A DNA stretch of 64,000 bases from Streptomyces roseoverticillatus. Lineage in GTDB: Bacteria; Actinomycetota; Actinomycetes; Streptomycetales; Streptomycetaceae. Each line of letters starts with the position of its first letter. The stretch's first letter is position 1. Shown piece after piece: positions 1 to 7,403 of this stretch. The stretch lies in contig NZ_JOFL01000002.1 in the NCBI RefSeq assembly GCF_000719265.1, positions 62,001-126,000 on the forward strand, read 5' to 3'. Below the pieces are notes generated by a model. The model ran no database searches and was not told the origin of the DNA. It saw only the letters and a list, made by a program, of their open reading frames with translations. A program made the translations under genes and the position numbers.

Positions 1-190
1 AACCTCCTGCAGCAACGGCTGCTCCTGGCCGGCCCCCGGACGGGGCACTTGCAGCGACGGCGCCGGCCGCGTCGCCTGGGGCGCCGTTCGGGGCGCTTCT
101 TGCAGGAGCGGAACTTGCTGCGCGGCAGCTTCCTGCGCCGGCGGCTGCTCCTGGCCGGGCCCCGGACGGGGCACCTGCAGCGACGGCTGC
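1..190. repeat. Repeat inside the left-edge gene (period about 126 bp)
   Basis: Nearly identical stretches at about 17-61 and 141-187 encode LQVPRPG(A/P)GQEQP on the minus strand. The 126-bp spacing equals 42 codons, so the array is in frame and the protein gains whole repeats. Further copies may lie beyond the window edge. Confidence 0.7.
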
Positions 191-1356
191 GACGCGGGCC
201 GCGAGGCCTCCCGCGGCACCCCCTGCAGCAACGGCTGCGGCGCGGAAGGCGCCCCGGGCGGCTCCGCCGCGCCCCCCGCCCCGGACGGGGCCCCGCCGCG
301 CCCGCCGGTATCCCGTGTTTCCCCCCGCTCGGCTTCCGGCAGCCGCAGGCGGGCCAGGCCGCAGCGCACGTAAGGCGTCACGAACGGCAGCCGCAGTTCG
401 CCGCCGCTGGTCCACAGGCCCGCGCCGACGAGCCAGCCGGCGGGCGCCGGGAACTGCTGGAGCTGTTTGCCCGAGGGGCGCCAGACGCCCACCCAGCTGC
501 CGGTCGCGCCCTCGACCCGGAAGGCGACCGCGCACCCTTCGGGGGTGAGCTCCTGCCCGGGCTGGGTGGCGAAGGGGGTGAGCACGGCGCCCGCGGGGCG
601 CAGGCACTCGGGGAAACGGACGGGCCGGGCGGAGCCGAGCACGCCCCAGCCGAGCCGGTCCTGCCCGGGGGCGTCGGAGCGGACGAGGAGGAGGCCGCTG
701 TACGGGTCGGCGAGGAGCAGCCGGTCGTTGCTGTCCTCGGTGATCTGGAGGAGCGGGCTGGTCTCGCCGCCGCGCTCCAGGTCCACCACGACGGTCTTGG
801 TGCGGCCGTCCAGCTCGCGGTCGAGGGCGAGAAGCCGGCCCGTGCGGTCGAGCCAGGCGCCGCCCGTGCAGCGGCCGGGCACGTCGACGACCCGCTCGGG
901 CCCGAACGCGCCGCCGTGCAGCCGCCACAGCGCGGTCGCGCGCTCGGTGTGGACGAGCCCGTAGACGGAGGCGCCGCCCGGCGCGGGGGGCAGCAGGGAC
1001 AGCCGGGCGCACTCGACGGCGCCGACCGGCAGCTCCCCGGTGCCGGGGCCGGTGGGGTAGAGCAGCGAGAGCGTGTGCCGCTCGGCGACCCGGCGGCGGA
1101 TGAGGACCCGCCCGTCGGCGAGCGGCTGGACCTCGCTGTCGGGCTCCTCGGGCTGGCTGCCGGGCAGCGGCACGGCGTACGGCTCGGGGCCGTCGAGGGT
1201 CCAGCGCTCGGGGAACCAGCCGCCCGTGGCGCCGTCGAGGGCCAGCCGGGCGGCGTACGAGCCGTTCGCCGTGACCGTGAACGCCGGGCGCCTCATGTCC
1301 GTCGAGCCACTCCGCGGGGTGCTCTGCGGGGTGCTCTGGGGGGCACAGACCGTCAT
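1..1356 (-). CDS. Hypothetical protein with Pro/Gln-rich repeats, C-terminus cut by window edge
   Basis: The frame is open from an ATG at 1356 to the window edge (452 codons, no stop), so the C-terminus is missing. The first 350 or so residues look globular: short strand-like stretches with many Trp/Gly, resembling a beta-rich or propeller-like protein, but I cannot assign a family. From about residue 355 the chain becomes low-complexity, with a repeat of about 42 residues built on PLLQ..PR....PSLQVPRPG.GQEQP, seen twice. No signal peptide or membrane segment is visible, so it is probably cytoplasmic. A second in-frame ATG lies about 20 codons in and is a possible start. It is divergent from the siderophore-binding gene. 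Function unknown. Confidence 0.7.
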   Translation of the reverse strand, partial: MTVCAPQSTPQSTPRSGSTDMRRPAFTVTANGSYAARLALDGATGGWFPERWTLDGPEPYAVPLPGSQPEEPDSEVQPLADGRVLIRRRVAERHTLSLLYPTGPGTGELPVGAVECARLSLLPPAPGGASVYGLVHTERATALWRLHGGAFGPERVVDVPGRCTGGAWLDRTGRLLALDRELDGRTKTVVVDLERGGETSPLLQITEDSNDRLLLADPYSGLLLVRSDAPGQDRLGWGVLGSARPVRFPECLRPAGAVLTPFATQPGQELTPEGCAVAFRVEGATGSWVGVWRPSGKQLQQFPAPAGWLVGAGLWTSGGELRLPFVTPYVRCGLARLRLPEAERGETRDTGGRGGAPSGAGGAAEPPGAPSAPQPLLQGVPREASRPASQPSLQVPRPGPGQEQPPAQEAAAQQVPLLQEAPRTAPQATRPAPSLQVPRPGAGQEQPLLQEV

Positions 1357-1504
1357 GAGAAACGTCACCTCCGGCACAGAACGTAGTTATCGCACTTCCT
1401 GCCGAACAATGAGAGTCGGCCCGCTTCACGCGTAAGGGTGGCTCTTGTCCGATTCGCCTGAGGGGTGCGAGGAGGGTGTGCTTCGCGCGTTCCATGCCGT
1501 CACG

Positions 1505-1523
1505 TAAGGTAAGGCGAGCCTAA
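1505..1523. promoter_or_regulatory. Iron box (DmdR/IdeR-type operator)
   Basis: TAAGGTAAGGCGAGCCTAA matches 15 of 19 positions of the DtxR-family consensus TTAGGTTAGGCTAACCTAA. It lies about 90 bp upstream of the siderophore-binding lipoprotein gene, so iron-dependent repression of that gene is the likely function. Confidence 0.75.
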
Positions 1524-1611
1524 GTAGTCGCGGGGGGTGGCTGAAGAGGCCCCCTTGACCCACCCGCCGGCCACGACGGCCGGCCGGCCGGACCCGACCC
1601 TGGAGTACGTG

Positions 1612-2640
1612 ATGTCCCTTCGCCGCCGCGGCACCGCCGCAGTCGCCCTGTCCGCAGCAGCCGCGCTCTCCCTCGCGGCCTGCGGCTCATCGGACGGCGG
1701 GGACGGCAAGGACAACGGCAGCGGCTCGAAGGCCGTGTCGGAGAGCGGCAAGGACTTCGGCAGGGCCGGCGAGCAGACGGCGAAGATGGGCACGGACGCC
1801 GCGCCCGGTCAGTTCCCGCGCACCATCAAGCACGCCCTCGGCACGACCGAGCTCAAGGAGCGCCCCAAGCGCGTCGTCGTCCTCGACGTCGGCGAGCTCG
1901 ACAACGTGGTCTCGCTCGGCATCCAGCCCGTCGGCTGGGCCCCCAGCGAGGGCAGCCAGGAGCTCCCGGAGTACCTGAAGAAGGACGCCGGCGACCCGGA
2001 GAACGTCGGCACGATCAACAACCTCAACCTCGAGGCCATCAACGAGCTCCACCCGGACCTGATCCTCGGCAGCAAGCTGCGCGCGGAGAAGAACTACAAG
2101 GACCTCGCAAAGATCGCCCCGACCGTCTTCTCCGTCCGCCCGGGCTTCACGTGGAAGGAGAACTACCTCCTCAACGCGGCCGCGCTGGACAAGACCGCCG
2201 AGGCGAAGAAGAACCTCGACGCGTACACGGCCAAGGCGAAGAAGCTCGGCGAGGACCTCGGGGAGAAGAAGCCCACGATCTCGATGGTCCGCTACCTGCC
2301 GCAGTTCACGCGCCTGTACGCCGGCCAGTCCTTCATCGGCACGATCCTCAAGGACGCGGGCCTGCCGCGCCCGAAGAACCAGCAGGCCGACAAGCTCGCC
2401 GTGGAGATCAGCCCGGAGCAGATCGACCAGGCCGACGCCGACTGGATCTTCACCGGCGTCTACGGCGCCCCGGACAAGACCAAGCGCGACACCGTCCAGG
2501 ACAACCCGCTGTGGAAGAACCTGAACGCGGTCAAGGAAGGCCGCGCCAAGGACGTCGAGGACGAGACCTGGTACCTGGGCCTGGGCGTCACCGCCGCGAA
2601 CAAGGTCCTCGACGACCTGCGGGGCTTCCTCGTGAAGTGA
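1612..2640 (+). CDS. Iron-siderophore ABC transporter substrate-binding lipoprotein
   Basis: A 342-residue class III periplasmic-binding-protein fold (FepB/FhuD/BtuF type) that would capture ferric siderophore outside the membrane and hand it to an ABC permease. The ATG at 1612 begins a lipoprotein signal: a basic N-terminus, a hydrophobic stretch and the lipobox LAAC (Cys24), followed by a Ser/Gly/Lys-rich tether. RVVVLDVGELDNVVSLGIQPVG near residue 90 is the typical start of the first lobe, and NLNLEAINELHPDLIL is the usual second motif. No permease or ATPase gene adjoins it, so it must share a transporter encoded elsewhere. The iron box upstream supports an iron-uptake role. The siderophore itself cannot be told from sequence. 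Confidence 0.88.
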   Translation: MSLRRRGTAAVALSAAAALSLAACGSSDGGDGKDNGSGSKAVSESGKDFGRAGEQTAKMGTDAAPGQFPRTIKHALGTTELKERPKRVVVLDVGELDNVVSLGIQPVGWAPSEGSQELPEYLKKDAGDPENVGTINNLNLEAINELHPDLILGSKLRAEKNYKDLAKIAPTVFSVRPGFTWKENYLLNAAALDKTAEAKKNLDAYTAKAKKLGEDLGEKKPTISMVRYLPQFTRLYAGQSFIGTILKDAGLPRPKNQQADKLAVEISPEQIDQADADWIFTGVYGAPDKTKRDTVQDNPLWKNLNAVKEGRAKDVEDETWYLGLGVTAANKVLDDLRGFLVK

Positions 2641-2695
2641 CGCCCGGGATCGGGCGGAGCCCGCGCGGGCACGGCGGACAGGTAGCCTTTCCTCC

Positions 2696-3535
2696 GTGCC
2701 CGCACTGTCTGAAGTCATCGCCGCCCTCGACGCCCTCTGGCCCCCGGAGCAGGCCGAGCAGTGGGACGCCGTCGGCACGGTCTGCGGCGACCCCGCGGCC
2801 CCGGTCGGCCGGGTGCTGTTCGCCGTCGACCCCGTCCAGGAGGTCGTCGACGAGGCCGTGGCGCTCGGTGCCGACCTGCTGGTCACCCACCACCCGCTCT
2901 ACCTGCGCGGGACCACGACCGTCGCGGCCTCGACCTTCAAGGGCCGCGTCGTGCACACCCTGATCAAGCACGACATCGCCCTGCACGTCGCGCACACCAA
3001 CGCCGACCGCGCCGACCCCGGCGTCTCCGACGCCCTCGCCGGCGCGCTCGACCTGCGCGTCACCGGCCCCCTCGTGCCCGACCCGACGGACCCGGCGGGC
3101 CGCCGCGGCCTCGGCCGCGTCTGCGAGGTCGACCCGCCCATGAGCCTGGCCGCGTTCGCCGAGCGCGCCGCCAAGCGGCTGCCCGGCACGGCACAGGGCA
3201 TCCGGGTCGCCGGCGACCCCGACCGCACCATCCGCACCGTGGCCGTGTGCGGCGGTTCCGGCGACTCCCTCTTCGACGAGGTGCGGGCCGCCGGCGTCGA
3301 CGCCTACGTCACCGCCGACCTGCGCCACCACCCCGCGTCCGAGGCCCAGCAGCACAGCCCGCTGGCGCTCGTCGACGCGGCCCACTGGGCCACCGAATGG
3401 CCCTGGGCGGAGCAGGCCGCCGCCCAGCTGGACGAGATCTCCGACCGGCACGGCTGGGGCCTGCGCACGCACGTCTCGAAGCACGTCACCGACCCCTGGA
3501 CCGCCCACGCGGCGTCCGCCACGCACGATCACTAA
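2696..3535 (+). CDS. Nif3-like dinuclear metal centre protein
   Basis: A 279-residue member of the Nif3/YbgI family (the GTP cyclohydrolase 1 type 2 homologue group), hexameric proteins with a di-metal site whose physiological reaction is still uncertain. Visible metal-ligand motifs are VTHHPLY (His65/His66), AHTNAD (His100, Asp104) and the C-terminal DAAHWATEW. The shorter bacterial architecture without the inserted PII-like domain fits the length. The GTG at 2696 is the only start that gives the conserved N-terminus. It heads a compact co-directional run with the zinc-ribbon and RNase H genes (15-bp and 5-bp gaps), so the three are probably co-transcribed. Confidence 0.9.
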   Translation: MPALSEVIAALDALWPPEQAEQWDAVGTVCGDPAAPVGRVLFAVDPVQEVVDEAVALGADLLVTHHPLYLRGTTTVAASTFKGRVVHTLIKHDIALHVAHTNADRADPGVSDALAGALDLRVTGPLVPDPTDPAGRRGLGRVCEVDPPMSLAAFAERAAKRLPGTAQGIRVAGDPDRTIRTVAVCGGSGDSLFDEVRAAGVDAYVTADLRHHPASEAQQHSPLALVDAAHWATEWPWAEQAAAQLDEISDRHGWGLRTHVSKHVTDPWTAHAASATHDH

Positions 3536-3550
3536 CACAGGAGCCCCCAA

Positions 3551-4294
3551 CTGAACGCCGCGCCCGCAGACCAGATCCGCCTCCTCGACCTCCAGGCGCT
3601 GGACACCCGCCTCGGTCAGCTCGCCCACAAGCGCCGGAGCCTGCCCGAGCACGCCGAGATCGCCTCCCTCGAGGCCGACCTCATCCAGCACCGCGACCTC
3701 CTCGTCGCCGCGCAGACCGAGGAGAGCGACACCGCCCGCGAGCAGACCAAGGCCGAGCAGGACGTCGACCAGGTCCGCCAGCGTGCCGCCCGTGACCAGC
3801 AGCGCCTGGACACCGGCATCGGCATGTCCGCGAAGGACCTGGAGAACCTGCAGCGCGAGGTGGCCTCGCTCGCCAAGCGCCAGGGCGACCTGGAGGACGT
3901 CGTCCTGGAGGTCATGGAGCGCCGCGAGTCCGCGCAGGAGCGCGTCACCGAGCTGACCGGCCGCGTCAGCTCCGTCCAGGCCAAGGTCGACGACGCCGTC
4001 GCGCGCCGCGACGCCGCCGTCGCCGAGATCGACGCCGAGGACGCCTCGGTCACCAAGGAGCGCGAGATCGTCGCCGCCTCCGTCCCGGCCGACCTGCTGA
4101 AGCTCTACGACCGGCTGCGGGAGAAGCAGGGCGGCACCGGCGCGGCGCGCCTGAACCAGCGCCGCTGCGAGGGCTGCCGCCTGGAGCTGGACATCACCGA
4201 GCTCAACGAGATCCGCGCCGCCGCGCCGGACCAGGTCGTCCGCTGCGAGAACTGCAGCCGCATCCTGGTCCGCACCAACGAGTCGGGCCTGTAA
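3551..4294 (+). CDS. Coiled-coil C4 zinc-ribbon protein
   Basis: A 247-residue protein with a long Glu/Arg/Ala-rich coiled coil (about residues 15-175) followed by a C-terminal zinc ribbon, CEGCRLEL...CENCSRIL. This is the layout of the CT398/HP0958-like family, of which the Helicobacter member acts in flagellar RNA handling; the actinobacterial role is unknown. The ATG at 3824 would discard most of the coiled coil. The conserved N-terminus (NAAPADQIRLLDLQALD) instead starts at CTG 3551, preceded by AGGAG at 3539-3543 with 7-nt spacing. It lies 15 bp after nif3 and 5 bp before the RNase H gene, so the three are probably one operon. Confidence 0.85.
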   Translation: MNAAPADQIRLLDLQALDTRLGQLAHKRRSLPEHAEIASLEADLIQHRDLLVAAQTEESDTAREQTKAEQDVDQVRQRAARDQQRLDTGIGMSAKDLENLQREVASLAKRQGDLEDVVLEVMERRESAQERVTELTGRVSSVQAKVDDAVARRDAAVAEIDAEDASVTKEREIVAASVPADLLKLYDRLREKQGGTGAARLNQRRCEGCRLELDITELNEIRAAAPDQVVRCENCSRILVRTNESGL

Positions 4295-4299
4295 GGCCG

Positions 4300-5481
4300 A
4301 TGGCTCCTCGCTTCATCGTCGAGGCGGACGGCGGTTCCCGGGGCAACCCGGGCCCCGCCGGCTACGGCGCCGTCGTCCTGGACGCGGCGACCGGCGAGGC
4401 GCTCGCCGAGGCCGCCGAGTACATCGGCACCGCCACGAACAACGTGGCGGAGTACCGGGGCCTCATCGCCGGCCTGGAGGCCGCGAAGGCCCTCGACCCC
4501 GCGGCCGAGGTCCAGGTCCGGATGGACTCCAAGCTCGTCGTGGAGCAGATGTCGGGCCGCTGGAAGATCAAGCACCCGGACATGCGGCCGCTGGCCGCCC
4601 GGGCGCGGGCGCTCTTCCCCGCGGGGCAGGTCGCCTACGAGTGGATCCCGCGCGAGGAGAACAAGCACGCGGACCGGCTCGCCAACGAGGCGATGGACGC
4701 GGGCAAGGCGGGCCGGCAGTGGGACGCGGGCGCCTCCGCGGCGGCGCTCGCCGAGCGGACGGCCGCCCGGAAGGCCGTGCGGGCGGCGGAGCCCGTGGCC
4801 GAGCCGCTCGCGGAGCCCAAGGCCGCTCCCGTCGGCTGGGCCGCCCCGGCCGACCTCGGGCCGCCGACCACGTTCGTCCTGCTGCGGCACGGCGAGACGG
4901 CCCTCACGCCGCAGAAGCGATTCTCCGGAAGCGGCGGCAGCGATCCGGAGCTGTCGCCCGTGGGCCTGCACCAGGCCGAGCGCGCCGGTGCCGCGCTCGC
5001 CGCCCGCGGCACCATCCAGGCCGTCGTCTCCTCGCCGATGCGGCGCTGCCGCGAGACGGCCGCGGCCGTGGCCGTGCGCCTCGGCCTGGAGGTCCGCGTC
5101 GAAGACGGCCTGCGCGAGGCCGACTTCGGCGCCTGGGAAGGCCTGACCTTCGCCGAGGTCCGCGAGCGCTGGCCCGACGACCTCGACGCCTGGCTCGCCT
5201 CCTCCAAGGCCGCCCCGACCGGCGGCGGCGAGAGCTTCGCCGCGGTCGCCCGCCGGATGTCCCTCACACGGGACAAGCTCCTCGCCCGGTACGCGGGCCG
5301 TACGGTCCTGCTGGTCACGCACGTGACGCCGGTCAAGACGCTCGTACGGCTGGCCCTCGGCGCCCCGCCGGAGTCCCTGTTCCGCATGGAACTGTCAGCG
5401 GCCTCGGTCTCGGCCGTGGCTTATTACGCGGACGGCAACGCGTCGCTGCGACTGCTCAACGACACGGGGCACCTGCGGTAG
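4300..5481 (+). CDS. Bifunctional RNase H / acid phosphatase
   Basis: A 393-residue fusion known in actinobacteria. Residues 1-135 form a type I RNase H domain with the four acidic catalytic residues in place: Asp10 (EADGG), Glu51 (VAEYRG), Asp76 (MDSKLV) and Asp125 (KHADRLANEAMD). It should cut RNA in RNA-DNA hybrids. After an Ala/Glu/Pro linker (about 140-188), residues 190-390 form a histidine phosphatase domain with LLRHGET (Arg196, His197) and the late LLVTHVTP histidine. The mycobacterial homologue joins RNase H to a CobC-like alpha-ribazole phosphatase, so a link to cobalamin maturation is possible. It starts 5 bp after the zinc-ribbon gene. Confidence 0.93.
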   Translation: MAPRFIVEADGGSRGNPGPAGYGAVVLDAATGEALAEAAEYIGTATNNVAEYRGLIAGLEAAKALDPAAEVQVRMDSKLVVEQMSGRWKIKHPDMRPLAARARALFPAGQVAYEWIPREENKHADRLANEAMDAGKAGRQWDAGASAAALAERTAARKAVRAAEPVAEPLAEPKAAPVGWAAPADLGPPTTFVLLRHGETALTPQKRFSGSGGSDPELSPVGLHQAERAGAALAARGTIQAVVSSPMRRCRETAAAVAVRLGLEVRVEDGLREADFGAWEGLTFAEVRERWPDDLDAWLASSKAAPTGGGESFAAVARRMSLTRDKLLARYAGRTVLLVTHVTPVKTLVRLALGAPPESLFRMELSAASVSAVAYYADGNASLRLLNDTGHLR

Positions 5482-5512
5482 GCGGACGGGATTCGGCCCG
5501 GGCCGGGCACGG

Positions 5513-5569
5513 TCCGGCACCGCCGACCACGTACGGGGTGGTCTCTCGCCGCTGCGGCGGAAGAAAATG
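5513..5569 (+). repeat. Intergenic palindromic repeat, copy 1
   Basis: This copy starts TCCGGCACCGCCG, runs through GTGGT and ends CGCCGCTGCGGCGGAAGAA, the shared layout of the family of about 55 bp described under findings. It lies between the convergent RNase H and zinc-ribbon genes. The CGCCGCTGCGGCGG end can form a hairpin. Confidence 0.7.
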
Positions 5570-5629
5570 CCGGCCGCAGCGACGGCTCGGCGCCGCGCAC
5601 GGCCCGCGGCCGAACGACCGCGCGTCAGT

Positions 5630-6073
5630 TCAATCCGCGCCCGCCCGCAGGGCCATCGCCTCCTCCAGCGCGGCAACGGCCACAAGCCGCTGCCGCTCCC
5701 GCTCCTCGATGTCCTGTGCACTCTCACCGGTCGCCGCGACCCGCGGGCACCGGGGGCACTGCCACCGGTCCGGCGCCCCGAGCGCCGGCGGAGTCATGGC
5801 CACCTTGCAATGGGGACAGTTCACGGTCACTCCTTCGACGTGGCCGCACGACGCGCAGACCCACACGGGCCCCTCCGCGTCCTGCTGCCGCCACGCAGTC
5901 CTCAGGCACTGCGCGCATCCGGTGGTGACGATCCCGGCCCGGCTCATGACAGGCGGCTCCGGGGTGGTGTCCGCGTACTCGATGATCCGTGCCCTGACCC
6001 GGTCGTCCGTGGTGTTGGCCATCCGGAGCAGGTGTGCGACGCGCGAGCGTGCTTCGTCAACGAAATCGTTCAT
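5630..6073 (-). CDS. Small zinc-ribbon protein, function unknown
   Basis: A 147-residue soluble protein with three paired-Cys elements: CAQCLRTAW (about 53-56), CASCGHVEGVTVNCPHC (about 73-90) and CPRCPR (about 106-109). These look like one or two rubredoxin-like or zinc-ribbon knuckles. The N-terminal helix (DEARSRVAHLLRMANTTDDRV) and the C-terminal Glu/Arg helix flank the metal-binding core. No enzyme motif is recognised. It is convergent with the RNase H gene and co-directional with rnpB, whose 3' end lies about 115 bp upstream of its start. A nucleic-acid or protein-binding role is only a guess. Confidence 0.75.
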   Translation of the reverse strand: MNDFVDEARSRVAHLLRMANTTDDRVRARIIEYADTTPEPPVMSRAGIVTTGCAQCLRTAWRQQDAEGPVWVCASCGHVEGVTVNCPHCKVAMTPPALGAPDRWQCPRCPRVAATGESAQDIEERERQRLVAVAALEEAMALRAGAD

Positions 6074-6189
6074 GGCGGCAGCAGGCTACGGCGCGGGGAG
6101 CCGCGCCCGGGGGCGGCAGCGCACACGATCACCCTTGCGAGTTCCACCGCCGTGGGTCGAACTGACCGAGCGGCGGGCGCAGCATGAGG

Positions 6190-6601
6190 CGGCGGACGAG
6201 TCGGCCTATAAGCCGGGTTCTGTCTCCCGGGGGCCTTGCGGCCCTCGGGGAGGCGGCCATCCATCTAGGCCTGCCGTTGCCGGCAGGCTCGTGCGGTCTA
6301 CCCGCGGACTCGGGCGGGCAGCCCTCGAACGTCCGCGCAGGGCCGCCGTGAAGCGGCCCCTCTTGACCTTGCTCCGGGTGGGGTTTACCTAGCCGCCTGA
6401 GTCACCTCAGGCGCTGGTGGTCTCTTACACCACCGTTTCACCCTTACCGGAAGCCTTGCGGCCCCCGGCGGTTTGTTTTCTGTGGCACTGTCCCGCGGGT
6501 CACCCCGGGTGGGTGTTACCCACCACCCTGCCGTATGGAGCCCGGACGTTCCTCGGGAGATCCGAAGATCCCACGCGGCCGCCCGGCCGGCTCGTCCGCC
6601 G
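6190..6601 (-). ncRNA. rnpB: RNase P RNA, bacterial type A
   Basis: The catalytic RNA of RNase P, which trims tRNA 5' leaders. Read on the minus strand, the 5' end CGGCGGACGAG pairs perfectly with the 3' end CTCGTCCGCCG (P1 helix). Conserved blocks are visible: GAGGAACGTCCGGGCTCC near the 5' end, the mid-molecule GGGTGAAACGGTGG, and the 3' GACAGAACCCGGCTTATAGGCCGAC. The length of about 412 nt fits high-GC actinobacteria. Short frames crossing this interval are not genes. The exact ends are inferred from P1 pairing and could be off by a few bases. Confidence 0.96.
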
Positions 6602-6661
6602 TGCTGACCATGCTACCTGGCGGGGGCTGCCACGATCGCCGCCCGGTCTCCGGCCCGGTCC

Positions 6662-6692
6662 TTGACCTTGCCGCAGCGTCAACGTCTCTACT
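6662..6692 (+). promoter_or_regulatory. MerR-type promoter and operator
   Basis: TTGACC (6662-6667) and TCTACT (6687-6692) are separated by 19 bp, the stretched spacer typical of MerR-controlled promoters. The spacer holds a 23-bp dyad (6664-6686): GACCTTGCCGC, one central base, GCGTCAACGTC, with 9 of 11 positions paired. It precedes the gutted merR reading frame and now probably drives the membrane-protein gene. Confidence 0.65.
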
Positions 6693-6712
6693 GGTTCCAT
6701 GACGGTGATCGC

Positions 6713-6813
6713 ATGAGGATCGGAGAGCTCGCCGCGCCGGCCGGGGTCAGTACCCGGACCGTACGCTGCGCCGGGCGATCCGCATCGTCACGGGAGAGGA
6801 GCCGGCCGTATGA
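6713..6813 (+). pseudogene. MerR-family regulator remnant with internal deletion
   Basis: From ATG 6713 the reading begins MRIGELAAPAGVSTRTVR, the start of a MerR winged-helix domain, then abruptly loses similarity (no RYYE continuation). In another frame from 6766, LRRAIRIVTGEEPAV runs to a TGA at 6811-6813 that overlaps the next gene's ATG as ATGA, as expected for the end of a coupled upstream gene. The simplest reading is a merR gene that lost about 100 internal codons, joining its first 18 codons out of frame to its last 15. The product can no longer bind DNA as a MerR dimer. Confidence 0.65.
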
Positions 6814-7403
6814 GCCTCGCGAGGGCGTTTGCCGTGCATGAGGCCCGCGTCTGGGCCGGGCTCGTGCTGTGGTTCACCCGCCGCCGCGACGGCGTCGGCG
6901 ACGGCGTCCGGGCACTGCCCTACGCCCGGGCCCAGGCGTCCACGATGTACGCGTTCCTGTTCGTGTGCGTCGTGGAGACGGTGGGGATGTCCTTCTTCAC
7001 CGCCGCGTACCCCGTCCTGCACTGGGTGGTCCTGGCCCTCGACGTCTACACCGTCCTGCTCGTCCTCGGTTTCCACGCCGGCAGCGTCGTCCGCCCGCAC
7101 ACGGCCGGCCCCGAGGGGCTGCGGATCCGCCAGGGCGCCACCTTGGACCTGCACATCCCGGCGGCGCTCATCGGCGCCGTCCGCCGCGATCTGTTCTTTC
7201 CCGGGAGCGACACCCCGGACGGCACCCTTGAGGTGCCCGTCGCCTCCCAGACCTCCGTCACCGTCGAGCTCACCGCCCCCGTCACCGTGGCCCGGCTCTT
7301 CCGGCGGCCCCGCGAGGTCCGTACGGTCCGTTTCCACGCCGATGAGCCGCACGCCGCCGTCGAGGCGATACGGGGGATCCTGGCCGCCGAGCCCGCCCGC
7401 TAG
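6810..7403 (+). CDS. Integral membrane protein, function unknown
   Basis: A 197-residue protein. Two hydrophobic segments at about 48-68 (FLFVCVVETVGMSFFTAAY) and 70-90 (LHWVVLALDVYTVLLVLGF) form a hairpin, followed by a soluble beta-rich C-terminal half of about 100 residues. No named family is recognised. The ATG overlaps the TGA of the merR remnant, and GAGAGGAG lies 8 bp upstream. It was probably the MerR regulator's partner gene and remains behind the MerR-type promoter. Its stop codon TAG overlaps the stop of the convergent RNB gene on the other strand. Confidence 0.75.
   Translation: MSLARAFAVHEARVWAGLVLWFTRRRDGVGDGVRALPYARAQASTMYAFLFVCVVETVGMSFFTAAYPVLHWVVLALDVYTVLLVLGFHAGSVVRPHTAGPEGLRIRQGATLDLHIPAALIGAVRRDLFFPGSDTPDGTLEVPVASQTSVTVELTAPVTVARLFRRPREVRTVRFHADEPHAAVEAIRGILAAEPAR

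Noticed and set aside
6417..6665. Short plus-strand reading frame in the RNase P region
   Set aside because: The sequence is fully explained by rnpB structure on the minus strand.
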